Origin: Miltoncostaea sp963770865 | GTDB taxonomy: Bacteria > Actinomycetota > Thermoleophilia > Miltoncostaeales > Miltoncostaeaceae | Length of the DNA: 64,000 nt | Direction of reading: 5' to 3' | Assembly: GCA_963770865.1 (NCBI GenBank) | Contig: CAVYRD010000002.1 | Coordinates: forward strand, 124,001 to 188,000 | Part shown: positions 9,802-19,122 of the stretch, piece by piece | How positions within the stretch are numbered: position 1 is the stretch's first letter | How the letters are laid out: each line of letters opens with the position of its first letter | The notes under the pieces: generated by a model | The model's input: the letters and a program-made list of their open reading frames with translations, nothing else | Database searches by the model: none | Told to the model about the DNA's origin: nothing | Made by a program: the position numbers and the translations under genes

Positions 9802-10721
9802 GCACCTTCCTCGCGCCCCCGCGCTGGAGCCCCGAGCGCCTGGAGGCCGACGTCGCGGCCGCAGTCGAGAGCTTCCGCCACGAGCGCGAGCGCGAGCCGC
9901 TCGAGCAGTACCCCGCGCACGTGGACGAGTGTCTCGGGACGATGGAGGAGCTGATCGAGCTCACGGTCGACCTCTCCCAGCTGCGCGAGCGCGCGCTCGA
10001 GGTCGTCACCGACCCGCGCCTGCTGGAGGCGCTGCGCTTCGTCGCCGGGCCCTTCATCTCGGTCGATGACCTGCGGGTCATCGCGCGCACCACCCTCGCG
10101 CCGACCCGGCTGCGCGCCGACCCGGGCGCAGCCGAGCGCATCGTCGAGAGCGTGCTGGCCGGCATCGACGAGCGCCGCTTCGCGTGGGTGCGCGACGGGC
10201 GCGAGCCCGACGAGGCCGAGCGTCAGGCCGCGGTGCTCGCGTCGGCCACCCTGATGGCCACCGAGCGCATGCGCACCCTGCGCCGCAACGAGGCCAAGCA
10301 GACCCAGGAGGGCGCCGTCGCCGAGGCGCTGATCGCCGCCGGCTTCACGCGCGTCGATCGCCCGCGCGCCATACGCACCCTCGAGGACGCCCCCGCGCCG
10401 GGCGAGTTCTGCGACGAGGTCGACTTCGGCGGGCGCAAGGCGGATCTTGTCGTCGGCCTCTGGGACCGGCGTCGGATGCCGCTCGAATGCAAGGTCTCCA
10501 ACTCGATGACCAACTCGTTCAAGCGCGTCAACAACGACGCCGCGGTGAAGGCGGTCGGCTGGCTACGCGCATTCGGCGAGGATCAGGTCGTCCCCGCGGC
10601 GGTGCTCTCGGGGGTGTTCAAGCCCGCGAGCCTGGAGAGCGCCCAGGCCCGCGGGCTCACGGTCTTCTGGGCGCACCACCTGGACGAGCTCGTCGAGTGG
10701 ATCGGCCGCACGCGGGCCTGA
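9798..10721 (+). CDS. XamI-family type II restriction endonuclease
   Basis: A 307-residue protein matching the XamI family, whose founding enzyme cuts GTCGAC (SalI specificity). The N-terminal two thirds are helical. The C-terminal catalytic region has a PD-(D/E)XK arrangement, with EVDFGGRKADLVVGLWDRR then MPLECKVSNSMTNS, where the aspartate before LVV and the ECK are the metal-binding residues. GTG 9798 overlaps the methyltransferase stop (GTGA), so the two are coupled, with the methyltransferase made first. Specificity is inferred from family, not measured. Base composition looks like the surrounding genes. Confidence 0.88.
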
Positions 10722-10760
10722 CCGCGCGGACGGCTGCGTCGCCCTGGCGGCGACCCATCC

Positions 10761-10789
10761 CACACCGGGGCTCGGGGTGCCCCGGTGTG
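10761..10789. terminator. Bidirectional terminator after the restriction operon
   Basis: Perfect 11-bp stem CACACCGGGGC (10761-10771) / GCCCCGGTGTG (10779-10789) with a 7-base loop. It lies between the converging XamI-type gene and the tetR gene. Confidence 0.75.
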
Positions 10790-10796
10790 ACGCGGG

Positions 10797-11426
10797 TCAG
10801 CCGGCGGCGGGCGGCGCGAGCGCCGCGGCCAGCACGCGGGCCGCCTCGACGGCCTCGGCCGCGACCCCGTCGTCCGCCAGCGCGTTGCGCACCCCGGCCA
10901 CGATGAAGAGGCCGTGCCACAGCCACGTGAGCAGCTCCGGATCGACGTCGTCGCGTACGCTGCCGCTGCGCTGCCCCTGCTCCAGCGCCGCCCGCACCGG
11001 CGCTCGCACGCCGTGGAACAGCGCCCGCACCGCGTCGGCGACCTCCGGGTCGCCGGACATGCTGAGCGCCAGCAGGATCAGCCGGATGGTCACCACCATC
11101 TCGCCGTCGGCCAGCCGTGCGCGCAGCACCTCCGGCAGCGCCGAGGCGGGGTCCACCCCGGGCGGGGGCGCCATCGCCCGCCCGCCGGCGATGCGCCCCT
11201 CGACCTCCGCGCGCAGCACCTCCAGCAGCAGCTCGCGCTTGGAGGAGAAGTGGCGGTAGAGGATCGCCTCCGAGCACCCCGCCGCCGCAGCGATCTGGGC
11301 CGTGCCGGCCCCCTGGTAGCCGCTCTCGGAGAACGCCCGGCGCGCCGCCGCCAGGATCGCCGCGCGCCGGTCCTCGCGGCTCATCCGTTGGCGGCGGCTC
11401 CGGGCGGGGGTGCGCGGCGACGTCAT
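10797..11426 (-). CDS. TetR-family transcriptional repressor
   Basis: A 209-residue regulator. The N-terminal helix-turn-helix is AAILAAARRAFSESGYQGAG, then TAQIAAAAGCSEAILYRHFS and SKRELLLEVL, the canonical TetR form. The C-terminal ligand domain is all-helical, and its ligand is unknown. I prefer the ATG at 11426; a TTG three codons upstream is also possible. It is divergent from a two-gene ABC exporter, and two matching 16-bp palindromes lie between them, so it probably represses both itself and the exporter. Confidence 0.9.
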   Translation of the reverse strand: MTSPRTPARSRRQRMSREDRRAAILAAARRAFSESGYQGAGTAQIAAAAGCSEAILYRHFSSKRELLLEVLRAEVEGRIAGGRAMAPPPGVDPASALPEVLRARLADGEMVVTIRLILLALSMSGDPEVADAVRALFHGVRAPVRAALEQGQRSGSVRDDVDPELLTWLWHGLFIVAGVRNALADDGVAAEAVEAARVLAAALAPPAAG

Positions 11427-11436
11427 GGTTGACAAT

Positions 11437-11452
11437 GTTAGCAGTCACTAAC
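11437..11452. promoter_or_regulatory. TetR operator-like palindrome 1
   Basis: On the minus strand this reads GTTAGTGACTGCTAAC. It matches the second site at 11473-11488 (GTGAGTGATCGCTTAC) at 12 of 16 positions. A TTGACA-like -35 box (11430-11434 region, plus strand) adjoins it. Confidence 0.65.
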
Positions 11453-11472
11453 TATCGTCGGCGACATCAGAA

Positions 11473-11488
11473 GTGAGTGATCGCTTAC
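11473..11488. promoter_or_regulatory. TetR operator-like palindrome 2
   Basis: GTGAGTGATCGCTTAC, imperfect palindrome (6 of 8 pairs), 22 bases before the ABC ATPase start. It shares the half-site GT(T/G)AGTGA with site 1, as expected for one TetR repressor controlling both directions. Confidence 0.65.
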
Positions 11489-11510
11489 ATCACTCGGACG
11501 GAGGCCCGGG

Positions 11511-12227
11511 ATGGACGCGGTGGTGGTGCGGAACCTGCAGGTGGAGCGCGGCGGGAGGACGGTGATCCGCGACCTGTCGCTCACGGTGCCGGCCGGCTCG
11601 GTGACCGGCCTGCTCGGCCCGAGCGGGTGCGGCAAGAGCACGCTGATGCGCTCGGTGGTGGGCGTGCAGCGCGTGGCCGGCGGCGAGGTGACGGTGCTCG
11701 GCCTGCCGGGCGGCTCCCCCGCCCTGCGACCGAAGGTCGGCTACGTGACCCAGGCGCCCTCGGTCTACGGCGACTTGACGGTGGGCGAGAACCTGGTCCA
11801 CTTCGCGCGCGTCCTGGGCGTCGACCGCGCGGAGGCCGGCCGGGTGGCGGAGGTGGTGGGCCTCGGCGACGCGACCGGCCAGCTCGTGGGGCGGATGTCC
11901 GGCGGGCAGCGCACCCGGGTGTCGCTGGCGGTGGCCCTGCTCGGCAGCCCGCCGCTGCTGGTCCTGGACGAGCCGACGGTGGGGCTCGACCCGGTGCTGC
12001 GGCGCGACCTCTGGAGCACGTTCCGGTCGCTCGTGGACGACGGGGCCACGATCCTCGTGTCGAGCCACGTGATGGACGAGGCGGCCGAGTGCGACCTGCT
12101 GCTGCTGATGCGCGACGGGGCGCTGGTGGCCGACGAGACGCCCGACGCGCTGCGGGCCCGGACGGGGGCGGACGACCTCGGCGAGGCGTTCCTGCGGCTC
12201 ATCGAGGGCGAGGGGAAGGCCCGATGA
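11511..12227 (+). CDS. ABC transporter ATP-binding protein (ABC-2 exporter type)
   Basis: A 238-residue ATPase with Walker A GPSGCGKS, Q-loop YVTQAPSVYGDL, signature MSGGQRTRVSLAVALL, Walker B LLVLDEPTVGLD and H-loop ILVSSHVMDEA. The length and the VGLDP D-loop are typical of drug or lipid exporters of the CcmA/NodI group. ATG 11511 is preceded by GGAGG. The stop overlaps the permease start (ATGA). The neighbouring TetR gene suggests induction by the exported compound. Confidence 0.92.
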   Translation: MDAVVVRNLQVERGGRTVIRDLSLTVPAGSVTGLLGPSGCGKSTLMRSVVGVQRVAGGEVTVLGLPGGSPALRPKVGYVTQAPSVYGDLTVGENLVHFARVLGVDRAEAGRVAEVVGLGDATGQLVGRMSGGQRTRVSLAVALLGSPPLLVLDEPTVGLDPVLRRDLWSTFRSLVDDGATILVSSHVMDEAAECDLLLLMRDGALVADETPDALRARTGADDLGEAFLRLIEGEGKAR

Positions 12228-12961
12228 GCCTGCGCGCGACGCTCGCGATCGCCGACCGGGTGCTGCGACAGCTGCGGCGCGACCCGCGCACGGTGGCGCT
12301 CCTGATCGTCATCCCGTGCCTGCTGATGGTCCTGCTGCGATACGCGTTCGACGGGCAGCCCGCGACCTTCCAGCGCATCGGCGCGCCGATGCTCGGCCTG
12401 CTGCCCTTCACCACGATGTTCGTGGTCACCTCGATCGCCATGCTCCGCGAGCGGACCACCGGCACGCTCGAGCGGCTGATGAGCATGCCGATGGCCAAGC
12501 TCGACCTGCTGGCGGGCTACGCGCTGGCCTTCGGCGCCGTCGCGCTGGTGCAGACGGTCTGCGTGGCGGCCGTCTCGCTGGGGCCGCTCGGGCTCGACAC
12601 CACCCGCCCTGCCGTGGTCCTGGTGCTGCTGGCGCTCGCCAACGCGCTGCTCGGCATGGCGCTCGGGCTGTTCGTGAGCGCGTTCGCGACGAGCGAGTTC
12701 CAGGCCGTCCAGTTCATGCCGGCCGTGGTGCTGCCGCAGTTGCTGCTCTGCGGGCTGTTCGTGGCGCGCGACCAGATGGCCGGGTGGCTCGAGGCCATCT
12801 CGTGGTTGCTGCCGCTCACCTACGCGTACGACGCGCTGGAGCGCGCGTCGCAGCCCGGCGACCTCGGCGCCCGCTTCTGGGCGGATGTGGCCGTGATCGT
12901 CGGCCTCACCTTCGTCGCGCTGGCGGCCGGCGCCGCGACGATGCGGCGGCGCACCGACTGA
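12224..12961 (+). CDS. ABC-2 type exporter permease
   Basis: A 245-residue integral membrane protein with six predicted helices. The N-terminal LRQLRRDPRTVALLIVIPCLLM is the usual cytoplasmic elbow and first helix of ABC-2 permeases. The MLRERTTGTLERLMSMPM segment between helices is the family's conserved coupling region, and YAYDALERASQ precedes the last helix. It overlaps the ATPase gene by 4 bases. Together they form one exporter, and the substrate cannot be read from sequence. Confidence 0.9.
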   Translation: MSLRATLAIADRVLRQLRRDPRTVALLIVIPCLLMVLLRYAFDGQPATFQRIGAPMLGLLPFTTMFVVTSIAMLRERTTGTLERLMSMPMAKLDLLAGYALAFGAVALVQTVCVAAVSLGPLGLDTTRPAVVLVLLALANALLGMALGLFVSAFATSEFQAVQFMPAVVLPQLLLCGLFVARDQMAGWLEAISWLLPLTYAYDALERASQPGDLGARFWADVAVIVGLTFVALAAGAATMRRRTD

Positions 12962-12974
12962 GGCCGAGGTCCGG

Positions 12975-14180
12975 CTAGGCGGTCTCCGCGACGGGGATCC
13001 CGTCGCGGAGGACGATGCGCACGTCCGTGCACCGGCGGTCGAACCGGATGACGCGGCCGGCGGCGGTCACCTCGACGCCGGCGGTGACGGTCCCGGCGCG
13101 GAGCAGGTCGTCGTCGGCGCGGACGCCGTCGATGACGACGCTCATCCGGCGGCCCTGGGTGGCGGAGAGCTCGCGGACGCGGACGCGCCCGCCCACCCGC
13201 ACCGAGCCGTCGCGCACGACGCCGTTCGAGGCCATGGCGATCAGGTCGCCGCCGGCCGTGATCTCGCACTCCACGGCGCCCTGGCCGGTGAGCCGCAGCG
13301 GGCCCGGCGTGTCGATGACGCAGCCGCGGGCGGCGCCCACGCGCACGCCGGCGTCGGTCAGCGGGCGGCGCGACGGGACGGCCGCGGCCAGGAAGCCCGA
13401 GGCCCGCGAGAGGTGGGCGAGCGGGTCGGCGAGGCGCTCCGGGCCGCGGATCGCGCGGTCGGCGGCCTCGAGCTCGGCGGCGAGGCCCGCGGTGAGGCCG
13501 GGCCAGTCGCGCTGGGCCGCGGTCACGAGGGTGCGCGCGCGGCCGAGCCGGGGCTCGAGGTCCTCGAAGCGCGACGCGCGGAGGGCGCGGATCGCCCGGG
13601 CCGGGTCAACCGCGCCGCGCGAGCGCGGGGAGTCCATGAGCTGAGCGATCATCGCGAGCAGGTCGTCGATCTCGCCCGCGAGGCCCTGGAGCGGGTCCTG
13701 CAGCCGGCGCCGCAGGCTGCTGAGCGTGCCGCCCGCCAGGACGGCGCCCTGCGCGCGGCCCTCCACGGTCAGCTCGCCGCCGGCGCGGATCACCGCGCGG
13801 TCGACCGCGCCCTCGACCCGCAGCGGCCCGGTGGCGGTCAGCGCGCGGCCGGGGGCCACCTGGCCGCCGACGCGCAGCGACCCGCAGACCGCGCGGTCGT
13901 CGGCGGCGCAGTCGGCGTCGCCCGCGATCTCGTGGGCGCGGTCAACCGTGACGCCGTCCTCGTGGATCGCGGGCACGCCATCCCGCGCCGCCCGCAGCTC
14001 AACCCGCCCGCCCGGCCGGGCGATCGCGACCGCCCCGTCGCCGGCTAGGTCGGCCGCGGCGTGCCCGCCGAGGCCCAGGAGCGTGCCCGCCTCGACCCCG
14101 CACCCGGGAGCCTCCTGCGCCGCGGGCGTCCACTGGACGATGGACCGCGGGGCGCGGGGGGCGAGGGCGGGGAGGCTCAC
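12975..14180 (-). CDS. FapA-family (DUF342) protein, long form
   Basis: A 401-residue protein with short glycine-punctuated beta repeats typical of FapA beta-helices (VCGSLRVGGQVAPG, AVIRAGGELTVEGRAQG, CEITAGGDLIAMASNGVV, SVRVGGRVRVREL). Between roughly residues 155 and 265 there is a helical, probably coiled-coil insertion. FapA proteins are linked to polar or flagellar assembly in other bacteria; the role here is unknown. The start is GTG. A shorter paralogue lies immediately upstream on the same strand, and both end with an RFDR....DVRI motif. Confidence 0.75.
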   Translation of the reverse strand: MSLPALAPRAPRSIVQWTPAAQEAPGCGVEAGTLLGLGGHAAADLAGDGAVAIARPGGRVELRAARDGVPAIHEDGVTVDRAHEIAGDADCAADDRAVCGSLRVGGQVAPGRALTATGPLRVEGAVDRAVIRAGGELTVEGRAQGAVLAGGTLSSLRRRLQDPLQGLAGEIDDLLAMIAQLMDSPRSRGAVDPARAIRALRASRFEDLEPRLGRARTLVTAAQRDWPGLTAGLAAELEAADRAIRGPERLADPLAHLSRASGFLAAAVPSRRPLTDAGVRVGAARGCVIDTPGPLRLTGQGAVECEITAGGDLIAMASNGVVRDGSVRVGGRVRVRELSATQGRRMSVVIDGVRADDDLLRAGTVTAGVEVTAAGRVIRFDRRCTDVRIVLRDGIPVAETA

Positions 14181-14260
14181 GCCCTTCTCATCGACCCCCG
14201 GCGCGGCGCACCGCCGGGTCGTAGAGGAATCTCACGGCCGGCGGGCGGCCGGCGGGCGGA

Positions 14261-14836
14261 TCAGGAGGCGAAGACCACCGCGCGGCCGCCGTCGGCCTGG
14301 ATGCGGACGTCCGCGTGGAGGCGGTCGAAGCGCAGCAGCTCGCCGCAGGCGACGACCTCGACGCCGGGCCGCACGACGTCGGCCCGCAGCAGGTCGCCGC
14401 CTGCGGCGCCGCCCGTGAGGACGACGCGCAGGCGCGCGCCCTCGCGCCCGGCAAGCTCGTGCGCCCAGAGGCGCCCGCCCACGCGCACCAGCCCGGAGCG
14501 GATGGCGCTGCCGCCGGTCAGGGCGACGAGGTCCTCGTCGACCTCGATGTCGCAGTCGCTCGCGCCGCGGCCGAGGAAGCGCAGGGAGCCTCCCGCGCGG
14601 ATGCCGCAGCAGTGGGCGCCGGCCAGGGTCATGTCGCCGCCGCTCGACAGCAGCGCCGCGCCGGCGCGGCCCTCGACGGTGAGGGCGCCGACCGCCTCGA
14701 CGCACGAGCGGTCCACCGCGCCGCGCACCCGCAGGGCGCCGGGCGCGCGCACGTCCCGGCCGGGTCCGAGGTCGAGCGTCTCCTCGGCGACGGCCGCCGC
14801 CCCGATCCGGGGGAGCGGTGCGATCGACGTGCTCAT
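14261..14836 (-). CDS. FapA-family (DUF342) protein, short form
   Basis: A 191-residue paralogue of the downstream protein lacking the central helical insertion. The glycine-punctuated beta repeats are clear (ALRVRGAVDRSCVEAVGAL, LSSGGDMTLAGAHCCGIRAG, CDIEVDEDLVALTGGSAI), and the C-terminus LLRFDRLHADVRIQADGG mirrors the longer copy. The ATG at 14836 is used; an upstream start in frame at 14914 cannot be excluded. The pair probably arose by duplication and may form a mixed polymer, which is inference. Confidence 0.68.
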   Translation of the reverse strand: MSTSIAPLPRIGAAAVAEETLDLGPGRDVRAPGALRVRGAVDRSCVEAVGALTVEGRAGAALLSSGGDMTLAGAHCCGIRAGGSLRFLGRGASDCDIEVDEDLVALTGGSAIRSGLVRVGGRLWAHELAGREGARLRVVLTGGAAGGDLLRADVVRPGVEVVACGELLRFDRLHADVRIQADGGRAVVFAS

Positions 14837-15079
14837 GGACTGCCCATCGGCGGGAAGGCCCCCGGAATCGAGAGGTGCGCCCACACGAGCGGGCGCCGCA
14901 GCGGCGCCCACCACTTCTACGCCGGGGATCCGCTCACCTGCCGGGCCGAGCGAGCGCCTCCTCGCGGTTCATGCCGGTCCGGTGGGGGCGGTCGCTGGCC
15001 ATGGCGTCGAACGCTGATGTCGCCGGGGACCCGCGCGGCCCGGCTCAAGCCGCGGCGCGGCGGCGACGACCTCAAAGGC

Positions 15080-15808
15080 ATGGGAGCTTTTCGTACCTTC
15101 GGCGCGGCCGCCGCCACCGGCGCCGCGCTCGCCTGCTGCGCCGCCCCCGCCCTCGGGCACGACGCGGCCGAGCGCGCCCGGCCGACGCTGACGGCCCGGG
15201 TGGTCGTGCCCGCCACCGCGCTCGGCGCGCCGCGGGCGGGGGCGAAGCCGCGCATGCGCCTGGTCGGCGCGACGGCGTGGAGCGGGCGGCCGCAGCGGCT
15301 GATGGTGACCGGCCGCCACCAGGACGCCTCCGGCCGGGACTGGGTGCGCGTGCAGCTTCCCGTGCGGCCGAACGGCTCCGAGGGCTGGGTGCCCGCCGAC
15401 CACGTGCGGGTCACCGGCACGCGCGTGCGCTTCGAGGTCCACCTCGGCTCGCGCCGCCTCGAGATCTGGAACGGCGCCCGGCGCCTCGCGGCGTGGAGCG
15501 CCGGCGTCGGGATGCCCGGCACGCCGACGCCGACCGGCCGCTTCGCGATCCAGGACCCCGTGCCGACGCTGCCCGCCTGGCGCGGCGTCTACGGCAGCTG
15601 GACGCTCACCCTGACCGCGCACTCTCCGACCCTGCGCACCTTCATGGGCGGTGACGCCCTCGTGGCCATCCACGGGCCGGGCACCGACCGCTCCTGGAAG
15701 GTCGGGACCGCGTCGAGCCACGGCTGCGTGATCCTCGCCGAGCCCGCCCTGCGGGTCGCCGCCCGCTACGCCGTCCCCGGCACCCCGGTGGTCATCGACC
15801 GCTCGTAG
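15080..15808 (+). CDS. Secreted L,D-transpeptidase (YkuD domain) with N-terminal SH3-like region
   Basis: A 242-residue exported enzyme that likely makes 3-3 peptidoglycan cross-links or attaches proteins. A signal peptide is visible (AAAATGAALACCAAPALG). A bacterial SH3-like segment with GRDWVRVQLP and GSEGWVPADHV comes next. The C-terminal YkuD domain has the conserved GMPGTPTPTGRF loop, ALVAIHGPG with the conserved histidine and SSHGCVIL, which holds the nucleophilic cysteine. It is a single gene on this strand with no clear terminator. Confidence 0.9.
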   Translation: MGAFRTFGAAAATGAALACCAAPALGHDAAERARPTLTARVVVPATALGAPRAGAKPRMRLVGATAWSGRPQRLMVTGRHQDASGRDWVRVQLPVRPNGSEGWVPADHVRVTGTRVRFEVHLGSRRLEIWNGARRLAAWSAGVGMPGTPTPTGRFAIQDPVPTLPAWRGVYGSWTLTLTAHSPTLRTFMGGDALVAIHGPGTDRSWKVGTASSHGCVILAEPALRVAARYAVPGTPVVIDRS

Positions 15809-15855
15809 CCGACCGATCGTGGTCCGCGCCGGGAGCGGCTCCGTATCCTGACCTG

Positions 15856-16179
15856 ATGCTCCCGATCTCCCAACGCGCGTGGGCGCGCGTCCTCGCCGCC
15901 GGCTGCGCCTGGTGGCTCGCTCTCGTCGTCCTGCGGACGAAGCGCATGGCCGAGATGATCGGCGTGAGCGAGTCAGAGGTGCGCGCGCTCGGCGTGCGCG
16001 ACCTGGGCAACGGGCTGGCGCTGGCGCTGTCGCCGGACCCATGGCCCCACATCGCGATGCGCACCGCCTTCGACGTCGCCGACTCCGTGCGCTACGGGCG
16101 CGGGCGCCCGGCGGTGCGCGCGATGACGCTCGGATTCGCCGCCTTCGGCTCCCTGGGGCTGCTGGCGAAGCGCCGTTGA
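15856..16179 (+). CDS. Small membrane protein of unknown function
   Basis: A 107-residue protein with one hydrophobic segment near the N-terminus (VLAAGCAWWLALVVL) and another near the C-terminus (AMTLGFAAFGSLGLL). The conserved-looking middle is ALGVRDLGNGLALALSPDPWP, similar in style to DUF4267-type membrane proteins, but I am not sure of the family. Its stop overlaps a possible TTG start of the next gene, so the two may be coupled. Confidence 0.6.
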   Translation: MLPISQRAWARVLAAGCAWWLALVVLRTKRMAEMIGVSESEVRALGVRDLGNGLALALSPDPWPHIAMRTAFDVADSVRYGRGRPAVRAMTLGFAAFGSLGLLAKRR

Positions 16180-16813
16180 GCACCGCGCTCGCGAGCGGCG
16201 CCGCCATGCGCCGCACCGGCCCGGCCGACGGGATCCCGGTCGTGTGCGTCAACGGCGGCATGTCCCGCATCGCCCCCGGCGACTGGAGCGGCTCGCTCGA
16301 GTGGCTCGTCCAGGCGCTGGCGCCGAAGTTCCCGGCGCTCGCGTTCCACGAGGTCCGCTACCGCGTGAAGTCGTGGAAGCGGCTGGACAGCTGCATCGAG
16401 GACGCCCTCGCGGCCCTCGACGCGGTGCAGGACCCCGCGGGCCGCCACACGATGATGATCGGCTTCTCGATGGGCGGGGCGGTCTCCCTGGCCGCATCCG
16501 CGCACCCGAGCGTGAGCGCGGTCGTGGGCCTCGCCCCGTGGCTCCCGGAGCGCCTGGGTACGGGCGGCCTGCAGGGCAAGCGCATCGCCGTCGTCCACGG
16601 GTCGCTCGACGGCATCCCGGGCATCCCGGGCGTCAGCCCGCGCAGCTCGCGCGCGGGCGTCGAGCGCCTGGCGGCCGCCGGGGTGGCGGCGAGCTGGGAG
16701 CTGATCCGCGGCGCGGTCCACCCGATCGCGGTGCGCTGGCGCGGCGGCCCCCCGCTCCCGCTCCCGCGCGCCGGCGCCTGGGCGCGGCACGTGGAGCGGG
16801 AGCTCGCCCGCTT

Positions 16814-16835
<22 letters not shown>
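16176..16835 (+). CDS. Alpha/beta-hydrolase family protein
   Basis: A compact alpha/beta hydrolase of about 219 residues. Features: PVVCVNGGMSRI after the first strand (oxyanion region), the nucleophile elbow MIGFSMGGAVSLAASAHP, LAPWLPE, then IAVVHGSLDGIPG with a possible catalytic acid, and GAVHPIAVRW with the likely catalytic histidine. The TTG at 16176 overlaps the upstream stop; an ATG at 16206 is an alternative start. Substrate unknown. The 3' end overlaps the converging desaturase gene by 22 bases. Confidence 0.75.
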
Positions 16836-17743
<908 letters not shown>

Positions 17744-17808
17744 GGAAGCCTGGTTGGTGCTGATGACCTCTCCTCTCGACGACGGTCTGGCGGGGGCGTG
17801 AAGGTCCC

Positions 17809-17845
17809 CTCATCCGTCTACGTTGCGGGACCGTATACGGATGAG
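17809..17845. promoter_or_regulatory. Shared operator-like inverted repeat of the lipid cluster
   Basis: CTCATCCGTCTACG (17809-17822), 9-base spacer, CGTATACGGATGAG (17832-17845): 13 of 14 positions are complementary. A further CATCCGT half-site lies at about 17863. It sits between the divergent desaturase and FAD-oxidoreductase genes and is likely bound by a dimeric regulator not encoded here. Confidence 0.65.
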
Positions 17846-17883
17846 ATGCCGCTCCATCACCCCATCCGTCCGGCGACGTCGCG

Positions 17884-19122
17884 ATGAGGATCGCCGTGAT
17901 CGGAAGCGGGATCTCGGGGCTCGGCGCCGCCCACGCGCTGTCGCGCGGGAACCACGTCGAGGTGTTCGAGCGCGATACCCGGGCGGGCGGCCACGCGAAC
18001 ACCGTCACGGTCCGCCGGCCGGGCGGCGGGGAGCTCGGGCTCGACACCGGCTTCCTCGTCCACAACGCCCGCAACTACCCCCTCCTGACACGCCTCTTCC
18101 GCGAGCTGGGCGTGCGCGTGCAGGACTCGGACATGTCGTTCGCGGTCAGCGACCCGGCCCGCGGGCTCGAGTACTCAGGGGTGCGCCTGTGGTCGCAGCC
18201 GCGCGCGCTGGCCAACCCGACCGTGCTGAGGATGCTGCGCGAGGTGGTCCGGTTCCTGCGCACCGGCGACAACGGCCTGGCCGAGCGCCACGCGCACAGC
18301 ACGCTCGACGACTACGTGCGCATCGAGGGCTACTCGAGGCGCTTCCGCGACCTCTTCCTGGTGCCCTTCGCCTCGGCCCTGTGGTCGACCGCGCCGGCCG
18401 AGACGCTGGGCTTCCCGGTCTCCTACGCGGTGCGCTTCTTCCAGAACCACGGCCTGCTCGGGTTCCGCCGCCACCGGTGGCTCACCGTGACCGGCGGCAG
18501 CCGCCGCTACGTCGAGGCCGTCACCGCGCCGCTCGGCGAGCGGGTGCGCCTCGGCGCCCCGGTCAGGTCGCTCGAGCGCCACGCCGACGGCGTGGACGTG
18601 CGCACCGCCGGCGACGCCGTCCACCGCTTCGACGCGGCCGTCATCGCCACCCACGCCCCGCAGGCGCTCGCGATGCTGGCCGACGCGGACGCGCGCGAGC
18701 GCGAGGTGCTCGGCGCGTTCCGCACCACGGTCAACTCGTGCGTGCTGCACACCGACGAGCGGCTGCTGCCGCGCCGGCCGGCCGCGCGCGGCTCGTGGAA
18801 CTACCTGATGGACGAGGACGGCACGGCCTCGGCGCGGCCCACGGTGACCTACTACCTCAACAGGCTGCAGGCCATCGAGGGCCCGGTCCACTACTGCGTC
18901 ACACTGAACCGCGACGACCGCATCGCCGAGGATCGGGTCATCCACCGGGTCGAGTACGCCCACCCGCTCTACACGTTCGCGTCCCTGGCGGCGCAGCGGC
19001 GCCTGCCGTCGCTCGGCGGCCCGCGCCTGCAGTTCGCCGGGGCGTACCACGGCTTCGGCTTCCACGAGGACGGGCTCGCCTCGGGCCTGCGCGCCGCCGC
19101 CTTCCTGGGGGCGCGCTGGTGA
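17884..19122 (+). CDS. FAD/NAD(P)-binding amine-oxidase-like oxidoreductase
   Basis: A 412-residue flavoprotein with the Rossmann motif AVIGSGISGLGAAHALSRG and the follow-on VEVFERDTRAGGHANTV. It ends with the FAD-binding LQFAGAYHGFGFHEDGLASG. This family is regularly encoded next to DUF1365 and cyclopropane-fatty-acid-synthase genes, as here, and is thought to act on the same lipid tail, possibly as an oxidase or reductase. The ATG at 17884 follows the shared operator. Its stop overlaps the GTG of the DUF1365-CFA fusion. Confidence 0.85.
   Translation: MRIAVIGSGISGLGAAHALSRGNHVEVFERDTRAGGHANTVTVRRPGGGELGLDTGFLVHNARNYPLLTRLFRELGVRVQDSDMSFAVSDPARGLEYSGVRLWSQPRALANPTVLRMLREVVRFLRTGDNGLAERHAHSTLDDYVRIEGYSRRFRDLFLVPFASALWSTAPAETLGFPVSYAVRFFQNHGLLGFRRHRWLTVTGGSRRYVEAVTAPLGERVRLGAPVRSLERHADGVDVRTAGDAVHRFDAAVIATHAPQALAMLADADAREREVLGAFRTTVNSCVLHTDERLLPRRPAARGSWNYLMDEDGTASARPTVTYYLNRLQAIEGPVHYCVTLNRDDRIAEDRVIHRVEYAHPLYTFASLAAQRRLPSLGGPRLQFAGAYHGFGFHEDGLASGLRAAAFLGARW

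Noticed and set aside
14315..15080. Long frame leading into the L,D-transpeptidase
   Set aside because: It is antisense to the short FapA-like gene; the transpeptidase signal peptide and start are at 15080.
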